The notes beneath the pieces are model-generated. The model saw only the letters and a program-made list of their open reading frames with translations. It searched no databases and was not told the origin of the DNA. The position numbers were made by a program, and so were the translations under genes. From Pseudomonas tohonis (GTDB lineage: Bacteria; Pseudomonadota; Gammaproteobacteria; Pseudomonadales; Pseudomonadaceae), in contig NZ_AP023189.1 in NCBI RefSeq assembly GCF_012767755.2, positions 6,140,001 to 6,204,000 on the forward strand: a DNA stretch of 64,000 nucleotides. The letters are read 5' to 3'. Position 1 is the first letter of the stretch. Every line of letters begins with the position of its first letter. Below, one piece after another: positions 31,100 through 42,387 of this stretch.

Positions 31100-31870
31100 A
31101 TGAACGATCCGCGCAAAGGCAGCGATGCCGAACCCACCACCCACTTCGGCTACCAGAGCGTTCCCGAGAGCCAGAAGGCCGACAAGGTCGCCGAGGTGTT
31201 CCATTCCGTGGCCGCCAAGTACGACCTGATGAACGACCTGATGTCCGGCGGCGTCCATCGGCTGTGGAAGCGCTTCACCATCGAGCTCTCCGGCGTGCGT
31301 CCGGGCAACCGCGTGCTCGACATCGCCGGCGGCACGGGCGATCTCACCCGCCAGTTCTCGCGCCTGGTCGGCCCGACCGGCGAGGTGGTACTGGCCGACA
31401 TCAACGCCTCGATGCTCAAGGTCGGCCGCGACAAGCTGCTGGACAGCGGCGTCGCCGGCAACGTCAGCTTCGTCCAGGCCGACGCCGAGCAGCTGCCCTT
31501 CCCCGACAACCATTTCGATGTCGTCACCATCGCCTTCGGCCTGCGCAACGTCACCCACAAGGACGCCGCCCTGCGCTCCATGCTGCGCGTGCTCAAGCCC
31601 GGTGGCCGCCTGCTGGTACTGGAGTTCTCCAAGCCCACCAGCGGCCTGCTGTCCAAGGCCTATGACGCCTACTCCTTCAGCCTCTTGCCGCTGATGGGCA
31701 AGCTGATCACCAACGACTCCGAGAGCTACCGCTACCTGGCCGAGTCGATCCGCATGCACCCCGACCAGGAAACCCTCAAGGCCATGATGGTGGAGGCCGG
31801 CTTCGAACGCGCCACCTACCACAACATGACCGGCGGCATCGTCGCCCTGCACCGCGGCATCAAGCCCTGA
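31100..31870 (+). CDS. ubiE: Ubiquinone/menaquinone biosynthesis C-methyltransferase UbiE
   Basis: SAM-dependent C-methylation of the benzoquinone ring in ubiquinone synthesis. The 256-residue product has the SAM motif [13 protein letters not shown], post-[15 protein letters not shown] and the UbiE signature [14 protein letters not shown]. The ATG at 31100 ([17 protein letters not shown]) with GGGG upstream is the family start. Its stop shares a base with the ubiJ start (TGATG). Confidence 0.97.
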   Translation: MNDPRKGSDAEPTTHFGYQSVPESQKADKVAEVFHSVAAKYDLMNDLMSGGVHRLWKRFTIELSGVRPGNRVLDIAGGTGDLTRQFSRLVGPTGEVVLADINASMLKVGRDKLLDSGVAGNVSFVQADAEQLPFPDNHFDVVTIAFGLRNVTHKDAALRSMLRVLKPGGRLLVLEFSKPTSGLLSKAYDAYSFSLLPLMGKLITNDSESYRYLAESIRMHPDQETLKAMMVEAGFERATYHNMTGGIVALHRGIKP

Positions 31871-32487
31871 TGCTAACCCAGGCCCTGCTCGCCGGCGTCG
31901 AACACGGCATCAACCGCGTCCTCAGGCTCGACGGCACCGCGTTGCCACGCCTGTCGCGCCTCGAAGGCAAGGTGATCGAGATCGACTGCCTGGCCCCCGC
32001 CCTGCAGCTGTTCATCCTCCCCGGGGGCGACGGCCTGCAACTGGCCGCGAACTGGGCCGCCCCGGCCGATTGCCGCCTGCGCGCGCCGGCCGCCAGCCTC
32101 CTGCGCCTGGCCCTCAGCCGCGAGAAGACCGCCGTCCTGCACCGCCCGGAAGTCGAGCTGGACGGCGACAGCGCCGCGCTCATGGAGCTCGCCGGCATCC
32201 TCCAGGACCTCGAACTGGACTGGGAGTACGAACTGTCCCGCTGGCTCGGCCCGGTCGCCAGCCAACTGCTCGGCGCGCACGTCCGCAGCCGGGTCGACTG
32301 GACCGCACAGAGCCTCGACAGCCTGCGCCTGAACCTCGCCGACTACCTGGCGGAGGAGTCGCGCACACTGGTCGGCCAACGTGAGGCGGATGCCCGCTTC
32401 GCCGAACTGGACCGCCTCAAGGTCGACCTCGACCGCCTCGACGCCCGCATCGGGCGCCTGACCCAGAAAAGCAAACCCAACGCATGA
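31870..32487 (+). CDS. ubiJ: Ubiquinone biosynthesis accessory factor UbiJ
   Basis: Accessory protein of the soluble Ubi metabolon; its SCP2-type domain is thought to hold the lipid intermediates. The 205-residue product has an N-terminal SCP2 fold (about 15-115) and a charged C-terminal coiled coil (about 160-200, [19 protein letters not shown]). Start ATG at 31870 overlaps ubiE by one base and the stop overlaps ubiB by 4 nt, so the three genes are translationally coupled. Confidence 0.92.
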   Translation: MLTQALLAGVEHGINRVLRLDGTALPRLSRLEGKVIEIDCLAPALQLFILPGGDGLQLAANWAAPADCRLRAPAASLLRLALSREKTAVLHRPEVELDGDSAALMELAGILQDLELDWEYELSRWLGPVASQLLGAHVRSRVDWTAQSLDSLRLNLADYLAEESRTLVGQREADARFAELDRLKVDLDRLDARIGRLTQKSKPNA

Positions 32488-34079
32488 AGCTGCTCGCCGT
32501 CCGCCGTCTGCTGCGCATCCAGAGTGTGGTCATCCGCTACCGCCTCGATGACCTGGTCTTCGACCTGCCGCTGCCCTGGTGGCTGCGCGCCCTGAGCTAC
32601 CTGCTGCCCTGGCGCTGGCTCCCGCGCAAGCGCCTGGAGCTCTCCCGCGGCGCGCGCCTGCGCCTGGCGCTGGAAGGCCTCGGCCCGATCTTCATCAAGT
32701 TCGGCCAGTTGCTGTCCACCCGCCGCGACCTGCTGCCGCCGGACATCGCCGACGAGCTGGCACGCCTGCAGGACCAGGTCCCGCCCTTCGACCCCGCGCA
32801 GGCCGTGGCACGCATCGAGGAGCAGCTCGGCGCCCGCGTCAGCGAGGTCTTCGCCCGCTTCGACGTCGCCCCGCTGGCCTCCGCCTCGGTGGCCCAGGTC
32901 CACGCCGCGCAGCTGAAAAGCGGCGAGGAAGTCGTGGTCAAGGTGATCCGCCCCAACCTGCGGCCGATCATCCGCCAGGACCTCGCCTGGCTGTTCATCC
33001 TCGCCCGCGTCGCCGAGCGCCTGTCCAGCGACGCCCGCCGCCTGCGCCCGGTGGAGGTGGTCAGCGACTACGAGAAGACCATCTACGACGAACTCGACCT
33101 GCTCCGCGAGGCGGCCAACGCCAGCCAGCTGCGCCGCAACTTCGAAGGCTCGCCCCTGCTCTACGTGCCCCAGGTGTACTGGGACTGGTGCCGCCCCAAG
33201 GTGCTGGTGATGGAGCGCATCTACGGCGTCCCGGTCACCGACCTGGCGACCCTCGCCGACCAGCGCACCGACCTCAAGCTGCTGGCCGAACGCGGCGTGG
33301 AGATCTTCTTCACCCAGGTGTTCCGCGACAGCTTCTTCCACGCCGACATGCACCCCGGCAACATCTTCGTCAGCAACCGCCAGCCCTGGAACCCGCAGTA
33401 CATCGCCATCGACTGCGGCATCATCGGCAGCCTCACCCCAGAGGACCAGGACTACCTGGCACGCAACCTGATCGCCTTCTTCAAGCGCGACTACCGCCGC
33501 GTCGCCCAGCTGCACATCGACTCCGGCTGGGTGCCCGCCGAGACCCGGGTCAACGATTTCGAGGCGGCCATCCGCACCGTCTGCGAGCCGATCTTCGAGA
33601 AGCCGCTCAAGGACATCTCATTCGGCCAGCTGCTGCTGCGCCTGTTCCAGACCGCGCGCCGCTTCAACATGGAAGTGCAGCCGCAACTGGTGCTGCTGCA
33701 AAAGACCCTGCTCAACATCGAAGGCCTCGGTCGCCAGCTGTACCCGGACCTCGACCTCTGGAGCACCGCCCAGCCCTACCTGGAGCGCTGGATGCGCGAG
33801 CGCATCAGTCCCAGGAGCCTGCTGCACAACCTGCAATCCCAGGTCGAGCAGGTGCCGCACCTGGCCAACATGACCCGCGACCTGCTGGAACGCATGAGCC
33901 AGCCCCATGCCGCCGATCCGCCGCCACCCTGGCACAAGCCCCGCGACGGCCTGGCCCTGCGCCTGATCGGCGCCGCCCTGCTGGTGGGCGCCGCCACCCT
34001 CGGCCTGGAGCAGCATGCGGCGGCCTGGCCCGCCTGGCTGATGCTGGCCGGTGGTCTGTATCTGGTATTGCGCCGATAG
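32484..34079 (+). CDS. ubiB: Atypical kinase/ATPase UbiB of ubiquinone synthesis
   Basis: Member of the ABC1/ADCK/UbiB family needed for ubiquinone synthesis, probably extracting lipid intermediates from the membrane at the cost of ATP. The 531-residue product shows the invariant KxGQ motif as KFGQ (in [12 protein letters not shown]), an ALA-rich loop [11 protein letters not shown], catalytic HADMHPGN and the DCG metal motif. Two transmembrane segments close the C-terminus. Start ATG at 32484 overlaps ubiJ by 4 nt. Confidence 0.96.
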   Translation: MKLLAVRRLLRIQSVVIRYRLDDLVFDLPLPWWLRALSYLLPWRWLPRKRLELSRGARLRLALEGLGPIFIKFGQLLSTRRDLLPPDIADELARLQDQVPPFDPAQAVARIEEQLGARVSEVFARFDVAPLASASVAQVHAAQLKSGEEVVVKVIRPNLRPIIRQDLAWLFILARVAERLSSDARRLRPVEVVSDYEKTIYDELDLLREAANASQLRRNFEGSPLLYVPQVYWDWCRPKVLVMERIYGVPVTDLATLADQRTDLKLLAERGVEIFFTQVFRDSFFHADMHPGNIFVSNRQPWNPQYIAIDCGIIGSLTPEDQDYLARNLIAFFKRDYRRVAQLHIDSGWVPAETRVNDFEAAIRTVCEPIFEKPLKDISFGQLLLRLFQTARRFNMEVQPQLVLLQKTLLNIEGLGRQLYPDLDLWSTAQPYLERWMRERISPRSLLHNLQSQVEQVPHLANMTRDLLERMSQPHAADPPPPWHKPRDGLALRLIGAALLVGAATLGLEQHAAAWPAWLMLAGGLYLVLRR

Positions 34080-34159
34080 CCAAGCCTGCGCCGGCGCTGG
34101 CACACTAACCGCCCCGGTCAGGCCACGCATGGGCGCCTGACCCGCTCGTGGAAGTACAA

Positions 34160-34561
34160 ATGAACGACTGGCTTGAACAGATCCACTGGAATGCGGACGG
34201 CCTGGTCCCGGCGATCGCCCAGGACCACAAGACCGGGCGCATCCTGATGATGGCCTGGATGAACCGCGAATCCCTGACCCTGACCGTCGCCGAGAACCGT
34301 GCCATCTACTGGTCACGCTCGCGCGGCAAACTGTGGCGCAAGGGCGAGGAATCCGGCCATGTGCAACGCCTGCACGAGCTGCGCCTGGACTGCGATGCCG
34401 ACGTGGTGGTGCTGATGGTCGAGCAACTCGGCGGCATCGCCTGCCACACCGGCCGTGAAAGCTGCTTCTACCGCGTCTTCGAAAATGGCGACTGGAAGAC
34501 CGTCGACGCGGTCATCAAGGACCCCGATGCGATCTACCACGCAGGACATACGCATGAGTGA
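34160..34561 (+). CDS. hisI: Phosphoribosyl-AMP cyclohydrolase
   Basis: Third step of histidine synthesis: hydrolytic ring opening of PR-AMP. The 133-residue single-domain enzyme keeps the zinc/magnesium ligands in LDCDADVVV and [11 protein letters not shown]. The ATG at 34160 ([14 protein letters not shown]) has GGAAG 5 nt upstream; an in-frame GTG at 34148 would add four residues and is less likely. Its 3' end overlaps hisE by 8 nt; pseudomonads encode HisI and HisE separately. Confidence 0.96.
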   Translation: MNDWLEQIHWNADGLVPAIAQDHKTGRILMMAWMNRESLTLTVAENRAIYWSRSRGKLWRKGEESGHVQRLHELRLDCDADVVVLMVEQLGGIACHTGRESCFYRVFENGDWKTVDAVIKDPDAIYHAGHTHE

Positions 34562-34889
34562 CACCCTCACCCGCCTCGCCGAGGTCCTGGAGGCGCGCAA
34601 GGGCGCCGCTGCGGACTCCTCGTACGTGGCCAGCCTGTACCACAAGGGGCTGAACAAGATTCTCGAGAAGGTCGGCGAGGAATCGGTGGAAACCATCCTG
34701 GCCGCCAAGGACGCCGCCACCAGCGGCGACTGCAGCGATCTGATCTACGAAACCGCCGACCTCTGGTTCCACAGCCTGGTCATGCTCGCCGCCCTCGGCC
34801 AGCACCCCCAGGCCGTTCTGGACGAACTGGATCGTCGCTTCGGCCTGTCCGGGCACGCTGAAAAAGCCGCCCGCCAGCCTTCCGCATAA
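34554..34889 (+). CDS. hisE: Phosphoribosyl-ATP pyrophosphatase
   Basis: Second step of histidine synthesis: removes pyrophosphate from PR-ATP. The 111-residue all-alpha MazG-like enzyme has [15 protein letters not shown] and [13 protein letters not shown], carrying the acidic magnesium ligands. Start ATG at 34554 lies inside the end of hisI (8-nt overlap), giving tight coupling. tatA begins 23 nt downstream, the his-tat adjacency usual in Pseudomonas. Confidence 0.96.
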   Translation: MSDTLTRLAEVLEARKGAAADSSYVASLYHKGLNKILEKVGEESVETILAAKDAATSGDCSDLIYETADLWFHSLVMLAALGQHPQAVLDELDRRFGLSGHAEKAARQPSA

Positions 34890-34912
34890 CGCATTAGCCT
34901 CAGGAGCAAACC

Positions 34913-35179
34913 ATGGGTATTTTCGACTGGAAACACTGGCTGGTCATTCTGATCGTCGTCGTCCTGGTGTTCGGCACCAAACGCCTGAAGAACCTCGGCT
35001 CCGACGTCGGCGAAGCCATCAAGGGCTTCCGCAAGGCGATGAACACCGAGGAAGACCAGAAGGCCGAGCAGGCCGCCGCCCAGCCGCAGGCACAGCAGCC
35101 CGGCGCCCCGCTGAACCAGCCGCACACCATCGACGGCCAGGCGCAGAAGGTCGAAGAGCCGGTAGTGCGCAAGGACTGA
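34913..35179 (+). CDS. tatA: Sec-independent protein translocase subunit TatA
   Basis: Pore-forming subunit of the twin-arginine translocon that exports folded proteins. The 88-residue product has a single N-terminal transmembrane helix (about 5-21), the [12 protein letters not shown] hinge, an amphipathic helix ([12 protein letters not shown]) and a Gln/Ala/Pro-rich acidic tail. The ATG at 34913 is preceded by AGGAG. First gene of tatABC. Confidence 0.96.
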   Translation: MGIFDWKHWLVILIVVVLVFGTKRLKNLGSDVGEAIKGFRKAMNTEEDQKAEQAAAQPQAQQPGAPLNQPHTIDGQAQKVEEPVVRKD

Positions 35180-35185
35180 CCCAGC

Positions 35186-35596
35186 ATGTTCGGTATCAGC
35201 TTTGGTGAACTGCTGCTGATCGGCCTGGTGGCGCTGCTGGTGCTCGGCCCCGAGCGCCTGCCCGGTGCCGCCCGCACCGCCGGCCTGTGGATCGGGCGCC
35301 TCAAGCGCAGCTTCAACGCCATCAAGCAGGAAGTGGAACGCGAGATCGGCGCCGACGAGATCCGTCGCCAGCTGCATAACGAACAGATCATGGCGCTGGA
35401 GAAGCAGATCAAGGAGAGCATCGTGCCTCCCGCTGCGGAACCCGTGCCCACGCCGGCCGCCCCGCAGCCGGCGCCCGAGGCCGCGCCAGCAGTGGCGGCC
35501 GAGGCGAGCCCCGCCGTACCGGCCGCTGACGCCGTAGCGGCCAGCGCACCCGCCGTCGCGCCCATCGAACAGCCACAGCCGCCACGCCCCCTATGA
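35186..35596 (+). CDS. tatB: Sec-independent protein translocase subunit TatB
   Basis: With TatC it forms the receptor for twin-arginine signal peptides. The 136-residue product begins [20 protein letters not shown] with a transmembrane helix, then [20 protein letters not shown] and a long amphipathic helix up to about residue 75. The C-terminal third is Pro/Ala-rich and probably unstructured. The stop overlaps tatC by 4 nt. Confidence 0.96.
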   Translation: MFGISFGELLLIGLVALLVLGPERLPGAARTAGLWIGRLKRSFNAIKQEVEREIGADEIRRQLHNEQIMALEKQIKESIVPPAAEPVPTPAAPQPAPEAAPAVAAEASPAVPAADAVAASAPAVAPIEQPQPPRPL

Positions 35597-36387
35597 GCGA
35601 CCAGAAGCCGGAACTGGACCAGGAAATGCCCCTGGTCTCGCACCTCACCGAACTGCGTACCCGCCTGCTGCGCTGCGTGGCCGCGATCTTCCTGATCTTC
35701 GCCGGGCTGTTCTACTTCGCCCAGAAGATCTACACCCTGGTCTCCGCCCCGCTGCGCCAGTACCTGCCCGAAGGCGCGACCATGATCGCCACCGACGTGG
35801 CCTCGCCCTTCCTCACGCCCTTCAAGCTGACCATGGTGGTGGCGCTGTTCCTCGCCATGCCGGTGATCCTGCACCAGGTCTGGGGCTTCATCGCGCCCGG
35901 CCTGTACAAGCACGAGAAGCGCATCGCCATGCCGCTGCTGGTGTCCAGCATCGTGCTGTTCTACGCCGGCATGGCCTTCGCCTACTTCCTGGTGTTCCCG
36001 CTGATCTTCCACTTCTTCGCCAGCGTCACCCCCGAGGGCGTGTCGATGATGACGGACATCAGCAGCTACCTCGATTTCGTCATGACCCTGTTCTTCGCCT
36101 TCGGCGTCGCCTTCGAGATCCCGGTGGCCGTGGTGCTGCTGATCTGGATAGGCGTGGTCGACGTCAGCTACCTGAAGAAGATCCGCCCCTACGTGATCAT
36201 CGGGTGCTTCGTGGTGGGCATGGTCCTCACCCCGCCGGACATCTTCTCCCAGACCCTCCTGGCCATCCCCATGTGGCTGCTGTTCGAAGTCGGCGTGTTC
36301 TTCGGCGGGTTGATCCGCAAGCGTGGCGACCATCCCGAGGACAGCACCGACGAGCCCGGCGACCAGCCGCCCGCCACCCAGCCGTGA
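35593..36387 (+). CDS. tatC: Sec-independent protein translocase subunit TatC
   Basis: Six-helix membrane core of the Tat receptor that binds the signal peptide. The 264-residue product has the N-terminal signature [16 protein letters not shown], the conserved first loop with FLTPFKL, and [21 protein letters not shown] before the last helices. The cytoplasmic C-terminus is acidic. GTGA overlap (4 nt) with rsmE follows. Confidence 0.97.
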   Translation: MSDQKPELDQEMPLVSHLTELRTRLLRCVAAIFLIFAGLFYFAQKIYTLVSAPLRQYLPEGATMIATDVASPFLTPFKLTMVVALFLAMPVILHQVWGFIAPGLYKHEKRIAMPLLVSSIVLFYAGMAFAYFLVFPLIFHFFASVTPEGVSMMTDISSYLDFVMTLFFAFGVAFEIPVAVVLLIWIGVVDVSYLKKIRPYVIIGCFVVGMVLTPPDIFSQTLLAIPMWLLFEVGVFFGGLIRKRGDHPEDSTDEPGDQPPATQP

Positions 36388-37091
36388 ACCTGCTGCTGCT
36401 CGAAGAGGGCGACCTGATCGCCCCTGATCGTGCCCTGCTGCAGGGCCGCCGCCTCAGGCACCTGCACGAGGTGCACCGCGCCGAGGCCGGTGACAGCCTG
36501 CGCGTCGGCCTGCTCGGCGGCGCCATGGGCGAAGGCCGCCTGCTGAGCCTGGAGGCCGACCGCGCCGAGCTGCAGTTCAGCCTGGAGCAGGCCCCGCCGG
36601 CCAAGCTGCCGATCACCCTGCTGCTGGCCCTGCCGCGCCCGAAGATGCTCCGCCGCGTGCTGCAGACCGTCGCCGCCATGGGCGTACCGCGCCTGGTGCT
36701 GCTCAACAGCTACCGCGTGGAGAAGAGCTTCTGGCAGACCCCCTTCCTCGAGCCCGCCGCCATCCGCGAGCAGCTCGTCCTCGGCCTGGAACAAGCCCGC
36801 GACACCGTGCTGCCCGAGGTGGTGATCGAGAAGCGCTTCAAACCCTTCGTCGAAGACCGCCTTCCTGCCCTCGCCGCCGGCACCCTCGGCCTGGTCGGCC
36901 ACCCCGGCCCCTGGCCCGCCTGCCCACGCGCAGTGGACGGCCCCCTCACCCTGGCCATCGGCCCGGAAGGTGGCTGGATTCCCTACGAAGTGGAAAAGCT
37001 CCAGGAAGCCGGCCTCGACCCGGTGCAGCTGGGCGAGCGCATCCTGCGCGTGGAAACCGCCGTCACCGCCCTGCTCGCCCGCCTGTTCTGA
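36384..37091 (+). CDS. rsmE: 16S rRNA (uracil-1498-N3)-methyltransferase RsmE
   Basis: Methylates U1498 of 16S rRNA. The 235-residue SPOUT-class enzyme has an N-terminal PUA-like part ([16 protein letters not shown]) and the C-terminal knot with [17 protein letters not shown] and [17 protein letters not shown]. The start is the GTG at 36384, which overlaps the tatC stop (GTGA). The open frame extends far upstream inside tatC but without start support. Confidence 0.95.
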   Translation: MNLLLLEEGDLIAPDRALLQGRRLRHLHEVHRAEAGDSLRVGLLGGAMGEGRLLSLEADRAELQFSLEQAPPAKLPITLLLALPRPKMLRRVLQTVAAMGVPRLVLLNSYRVEKSFWQTPFLEPAAIREQLVLGLEQARDTVLPEVVIEKRFKPFVEDRLPALAAGTLGLVGHPGPWPACPRAVDGPLTLAIGPEGGWIPYEVEKLQEAGLDPVQLGERILRVETAVTALLARLF

Positions 37092-37163
37092 CATCGCAGC
37101 CTTCAAGCCGCGCCCGCGCCTGCCGATAACCACGGAACTGCCTCGTTCGCTGGAGAAGTCCTC

Positions 37164-39080
37164 ATGTTCCGCTGGTTCGGCAATATCAGTGTCAACCTCA
37201 AGCTGACCCTCGGCTTCGGCCTGGTACTGCTGCTCACGGTGCTCATCACCCTCACCGGCTGGCTGGCCCTCGACGCCACCCTGGAGCGCGGCGACAAGCT
37301 CGGCGCCAGCGCCAAGCTCAGCGAGATGACCAAGGACCTGCGCATCGCCCGCCAGGAGTACCAGATCAAGCAGGAGCCGGCGACGGCCGACAGGGTCGAC
37401 GCCGCACTCAAGGCGATCGAGGCCTTCGCCCAGGAGCTCGACAAGCAACTCAGCGATCCCAGGGACCACGACCTCATCGATCAGGAGGAAGCCGCGCTCG
37501 GCGCCTACCGGCAGGCCTTCGGCCAGCTCGGCCAGGCCTACCAGGCCCGTGAGGCTTCACGCGCGCAGCTCGGCGCCAGCGCCGATGCCGCCGTGCTGGC
37601 GATCGGCGAGATCGAGCAGCGCATCCTCTCCGACATCGCCCTGGACGAAGCCTCGCGCCTCGACCAGTACCGCCAGATCAACGAACTGCGCCTCGCCGTG
37701 CAACAGGCCCGCTTCCAGGTGCGCGGCTACACCTACAGCAACGACCCCAGCCTGGAACAGGCCGCCCTCACCGCCGTGGATACCGCCCTGGCCGGCCAGG
37801 CCAAGCTCGGCGAGACGCTGGGTGAGGACGAAGACCTGGCCAAGGTCGCCGCCGGCCTCAAGGCCTACCGCGCCGCCATCGGCGCCTTCCGCAGCGCCAC
37901 CGACGCCACCCTGGTGCACGCCCAGGCCATGACCACGCAGCGCGACAAGCTGTTGCAGATCAGCAACCAGCTGTTCGAGAGCCAGTCCGCCAAGCGCGAG
38001 AGCGAATCCGCCCAGACCCGCACCCTGCTGCTGACGGCCATCGCCATCGCCCTGGCCATCGGCATCGCCGCCGCCGTGATCATCACCCGGCAGATCGTCC
38101 TGCCGCTGCAGCGCACCCTGGCCGTGGCCGAACGCATCGCCTCGGGCGACCTGAGCGAAGACCTCAAGGTCGATCGCGGCGACGAACTCGGCCAACTGCA
38201 GAAGAGCATGCAGCGCATGACCCTGAGCCTGCGCGAACTGATCGGCCATATCCGTGACGGCGTCACCCAGATCGCCAGCGCCGCCGAGCAGCTTTCCGCC
38301 GTCACCGGGCAGACCAGCGCGGGGGTCAACAACCAGAAGGTCGAGACCGACCAGGTCGCCACCGCCATGAACGAGATGGCCGCCACCGTGCAGGAAGTCG
38401 CGCGCAACGCCGAGCAGGCTTCCGAGGCCGCCAGTTCCGCCGACCGCCTGTCCCGCGAGGGCGAGGTGGCGGTGAACGAGGCGGTCGAGCAGATGGATCG
38501 CCTGGCCACCGAAGTGGGCCGCTCCAACGAGGCCGTCGGCCGCCTCAAGCAGGAGAGCGAGAAGATCGGCAGCGTGCTCGACGTGATCAAGTCGGTGGCC
38601 GAGCAGACCAACCTGCTGGCCCTCAACGCCGCCATCGAAGCCGCCCGCGCGGGCGACGCCGGGCGTGGGTTCGCCGTGGTGGCGGACGAGGTGCGCGGCC
38701 TGGCCCAGCGCACGCAGAAATCCACCGAGGAGATCGAGGAACTGATCGCCGGCCTGCAGAGCGGCACCCAGCAGGCCGCCAGCCTGATGGACACCAGCCG
38801 CAGCCTGACCGAAAACACCGTCGAGCTGACCCGCCGTGCCGGCCGCCGCCTGGGCACCATCGCCCAGGCCGTTTCCACCATCCAGCAGATGAACCAGCAG
38901 ATCGCCGCGGCCGCCGAGCAGCAGGGCGCGGTGGCCGAGGAGATCAACCGCAGCGTCATCAACGTGCGCGACATCTCCGAGCAGACCGCCTCGGCCAGCG
39001 AGGAAACCGCCGCTTCCAGCATCGAGCTGGCGCGCCTGGGCAATGAACTGCAATCGATGGTCTCGCGCTTCCGCGTCTGA
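37164..39080 (+). CDS. Methyl-accepting chemotaxis protein with large helical sensor domain
   Basis: Transmembrane chemoreceptor that signals to CheA/CheW. The 638-residue product has TM1 (about 12-34), a periplasmic all-helical domain of about 250 residues (size and helix pattern of the HBM bimodular class), TM2 (about 287-308), HAMP (about 309-362) and the signalling hairpin with [20 protein letters not shown]. In P. aeruginosa the receptor at this locus is McpK, which senses 2-oxoglutarate; using that ligand here is inference. The ATG at 37164 has GGAG 8 nt upstream. Confidence 0.93.
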   Translation: MFRWFGNISVNLKLTLGFGLVLLLTVLITLTGWLALDATLERGDKLGASAKLSEMTKDLRIARQEYQIKQEPATADRVDAALKAIEAFAQELDKQLSDPRDHDLIDQEEAALGAYRQAFGQLGQAYQAREASRAQLGASADAAVLAIGEIEQRILSDIALDEASRLDQYRQINELRLAVQQARFQVRGYTYSNDPSLEQAALTAVDTALAGQAKLGETLGEDEDLAKVAAGLKAYRAAIGAFRSATDATLVHAQAMTTQRDKLLQISNQLFESQSAKRESESAQTRTLLLTAIAIALAIGIAAAVIITRQIVLPLQRTLAVAERIASGDLSEDLKVDRGDELGQLQKSMQRMTLSLRELIGHIRDGVTQIASAAEQLSAVTGQTSAGVNNQKVETDQVATAMNEMAATVQEVARNAEQASEAASSADRLSREGEVAVNEAVEQMDRLATEVGRSNEAVGRLKQESEKIGSVLDVIKSVAEQTNLLALNAAIEAARAGDAGRGFAVVADEVRGLAQRTQKSTEEIEELIAGLQSGTQQAASLMDTSRSLTENTVELTRRAGRRLGTIAQAVSTIQQMNQQIAAAAEQQGAVAEEINRSVINVRDISEQTASASEETAASSIELARLGNELQSMVSRFRV

Positions 39081-39139
39081 CAAAACGGCGCCCCGGGGGT
39101 AGGATCACGCAGTCGCCCTTCCCCCCCAAAGGCCCCGTC

Positions 39140-39562
39140 ATGCGCCCACTGACCATCGACCTCGACGAACTGGCCTTCGCCCTCAACACCGAAGGCCTCG
39201 ACCACTACCTCGACCTGCTCAGCGGCAAGCTGCTGCTGATCCCCGAGGAAGACCCCGACCCGGAACTGGACGCCCTGCTGCGTGCCGAGCCCGAACGCTT
39301 CCTCCTGGTGGAGCCGCTGACACCCGGCGAGAGCCTGCGGCTGATGCAGGAATTCCTCCACGAGGTGTCCCATCCCCACGCCTACACGGCCCTCGAGCAG
39401 GCCCTGGCCGGGCGCAAGCCGGTGCGCACCTTCAACCACGTGCTGATGGAGTACCCGGTGCTGCTGCAAGCCTGGCAGGCCTTCGAAGCCGCGCGCCTGC
39501 GCGAGCTGGCCCAGGACTGGCTCGAAGAGAACGAGCTGCGACCGGCCACGCCGCTGCACTGA
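39140..39562 (+). CDS. UPF0158 family protein
   Basis: A 140-residue soluble acidic protein of the UPF0158 family, recognised by its start MRPLTIDLDELAFALNTEG and the FLHEVSHPHAYTALEQALAG and FNHVLMEYPVLLQAWQAFE segments. Function unknown. No signal peptide or membrane segment. It is 59 nt downstream of the chemoreceptor and convergent with the ABC transporter operon. Confidence 0.78.
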   Translation: MRPLTIDLDELAFALNTEGLDHYLDLLSGKLLLIPEEDPDPELDALLRAEPERFLLVEPLTPGESLRLMQEFLHEVSHPHAYTALEQALAGRKPVRTFNHVLMEYPVLLQAWQAFEAARLRELAQDWLEENELRPATPLH

Positions 39563-39629
39563 ACGGGAACCGCGCGCCGCCACTCGCCACCCGGGTCCTG
39601 CCCGCCCTGCGGCACGGCGATCGAAAATG

Positions 39630-39654
39630 AAAAAGGGCCGCATCGCGGCCCTTT
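39630..39654 (-). terminator. Terminator of the amino-acid ABC transporter operon
   Basis: AAAGGGCCGC (39632-39641), loop ATC, GCGGCCCTTT (39645-39654). On the minus strand it is followed by TTCATTTT, directly after the ATPase gene stop. It may also stop the convergent UPF0158 transcript. Confidence 0.88.
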
Positions 39655-39657
39655 CCG

Positions 39658-40384
<727 letters not shown>

Positions 40385-40392
<8 letters not shown>

Positions 40393-41347
40393 TTTGCGCA
40401 AGCCTCCGTTCCAGGCGGTTGGCGATCTGCGACAGGGGCAGGTTGATCACGAGATAGAGCGCGGCGACGCAGAACCAGATCTCGAATGTGGAGAAGGAAG
40501 TGGTGATCGCCTCGCGGCCACTCTTGGTCAGTTCGGTGATGGCGATGACCGACACCAGCGAGGTGTCCTTGACCAGACTGATGAACTGCCCGGCCAGGGG
40601 CGGCAGCACACGCTTGAAGGCCTGGGGCAGGATCACGTGGCGCATCGACTGCCCGGCGGAGAGGCCGAGCGAGCGCGCCGCCTCGTTCTGCCCACGGGCG
40701 ATGGACTGCACGCCGGCACGGACGATCTCGCCGACATAGGCGCCGGTGAACAGCGCCAGCGCCGCCACCCCGGCGAACTCGCGGGACAGGTTGAGCACGG
40801 TGCCGATGAAGAAATAGAAGATGAAGATCTGCACCAGCAGCGGCGTACCGCGCACCAGCTCGACGTACACGGTGGAGAGGTCGCGCAGGGTGGGGTTCGG
40901 CGACAGCCGGCAGAGCCCGGTGAACAGGCCGATGGCCAGGCCGAAGGCGCCGGACAGCACGGAGATCCACAGGGTGGTCCAGAGGCCCCAGAGCAGCGGG
41001 CCGGCGGCCCAGTGGCGGGTCACCCCGACGACGTCGCCCTCGGCCACGTCATCACCCTGGGAGACCTGCAGGCTGTCCCTGGCGATCACCAGCTGCTGCT
41101 CCTCGCCCGCCTCGTTGACCAGCGTCACCCGGGCGTTGGCGCCCTCCTCGGCGATGGCGTCGACCCGCGCGTACTCGGCGGCGCGCTGGGCTTCTTCGGC
41201 GTGGTAGGCGAAGTACTGGGGCACCCGGTTCCAGCGCCACTCGTAGGAGATCAGGGAGGTTGAGTACCAGAGGCCGTAGGCGACCACGACCAGGATCAGG
41301 CCGGTCAGTACGTGCCAGGGCCAGGTGCGACGTTGTTTTCTAGTCAC
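40385..41347 (-). CDS. Polar amino-acid ABC transporter permease with periplasmic insertion
   Basis: HisM/GlnP-type permease. The 320-residue product has a first membrane helix (about 11-28), an unusual hydrophilic insert of about 85 residues (30-115, with an acidic Glu/Ala-rich stretch), then the normal core from about 118 on, containing the EAA loop ([21 protein letters not shown]). It starts with a GTG (41347). It may homodimerise, since only one permease gene is present. Substrate unknown; the binding protein is of the general amino-acid type. Confidence 0.9.
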
Positions 41348-41382
41348 GGGCTATCTCTTGCATGGCGGGAGGCCATAGAAGG

Positions 41383-41420
41383 CAAAAAGGCAGGCCCGGC
41401 CTCGTGAGCCGGAACCTGCC
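41383..41420 (-). terminator. Intercistronic terminator between binding protein and permease genes
   Basis: Minus strand: GGCAGG-TT-CCGGC, loop, GCCGG-G-CCTGCC followed at once by TTTTT (complement of 41384-41388). It has every sign of a Rho-independent terminator but lies inside the operon, so it probably lets only a fraction of transcripts reach the permease and ATPase genes, keeping binding protein in excess. Confidence 0.75.
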
Positions 41421-41424
41421 GTCT

Positions 41425-41455
41425 GCAGCGTGAAGCGTCGGGGCTTCGCGGCTGC
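41425..41455 (-). other. Second hairpin directly after the binding-protein gene
   Basis: GCAGC-GT-GAAGC (41425-41436) pairs with GCTTC-GCG-GCTGC (41443-41455); starts 3 nt after the stop codon at 41458. Likely protects the 3' end of the monocistronic binding-protein mRNA in tandem with the terminator. Confidence 0.55.
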
Positions 41456-41457
41456 GG

Positions 41458-42249
41458 TTACTCCATATCCTTCAGCCAGGCGGTGTTCTTGAACCACTTG
41501 GCATGGATGCGATCGTAGGTGCCGTCCTTCTGGATCTGGTGCAGCCAGTTGTTGATCCAGTTGATGCTGTCGTAGTCACCCTTCTTCAGGCCGAAGGCCA
41601 GGGGCTCGTAGGTGAAGGGCTCCTCCAGGTACACCAGCTTGCCGGCGCCGGCCTTGTTCACCGCGACCACGTTGTAGGGCGCGTCGTAGATGAAGGCGTC
41701 GGCCTTGCCGTTGACCACGTCCATCACCGCTTCCTGCTCGTTGTCGAAGCCGTTGTACTTGGCCTTGGCGATCAGCTTCTTGGCGACCATCTCGCCAGTG
41801 GTGCCGATCTTCGAGGTGATGCGGTACTGGGCGTCGTTCAGGTCCTTGTAGGACTTGATCTTGCCTTCCAGCTCCTTGCGGATCAGCAGCGTCTGGCCGA
41901 CCACGATGAAGGGCTCGGAGAAGTTGACGCGCAGGTTGCGCTCCTGGGTCAGGGTCATGCCGGAGCCGATCATGTCGAACTTGTCGGTCAGCAGGGCCGG
42001 GATGATGCCGTCGTAGCTGGTGGAGACCAGTTCCAGCTTCACGCCCATCGCCTTGGACATGGCCTTGAGCAGGTCGACTTCGAAGCCGACGATCTCGCCG
42101 CGCTTGTTGGTCATCTCGAAGGGCATGTAGGTGGGGTCCATGCCGACGCGCAGGGTGCCGCGCTTGACCGCATCATCGACGACGCCAGCGTGGGCCAGGC
42201 CGGTGACGGCGCAGGCGGAGAGCAACAGGGATGCGAGAAGCTTCTTCAT
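41458..42249 (-). CDS. Periplasmic amino-acid-binding protein of the ABC transporter
   Basis: Solute-binding protein family 3. The 263-residue product has a signal peptide (MKKLLASLLLSACAVTGLAHA, cleavage after AHA), the SBP3 signature GFEVDLLKAMSKAMGVKLEL and ligand-site region DMIGSGMTLTQER with NFSEPFIV. The ATG at 42249 has AGGAG 5 nt upstream. First gene of the three-gene importer. Ligand not predictable; polar or acidic amino acids are possible. Confidence 0.92.
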   Translation of the reverse strand: MKKLLASLLLSACAVTGLAHAGVVDDAVKRGTLRVGMDPTYMPFEMTNKRGEIVGFEVDLLKAMSKAMGVKLELVSTSYDGIIPALLTDKFDMIGSGMTLTQERNLRVNFSEPFIVVGQTLLIRKELEGKIKSYKDLNDAQYRITSKIGTTGEMVAKKLIAKAKYNGFDNEQEAVMDVVNGKADAFIYDAPYNVVAVNKAGAGKLVYLEEPFTYEPLAFGLKKGDYDSINWINNWLHQIQKDGTYDRIHAKWFKNTAWLKDME

Positions 42250-42387
42250 TCTTACTCCTGGTTGGGCAGATCGTTATTGTGTGCAGCCCACGGACGTCGG
42301 GCAGGCGCAGAATGCTAACCGCCCGGATCGTGGATGGCGAGTCAGAGGCAAGAAGTACGCCAGAATCGGACGGGTGGCGGGTGAAGC

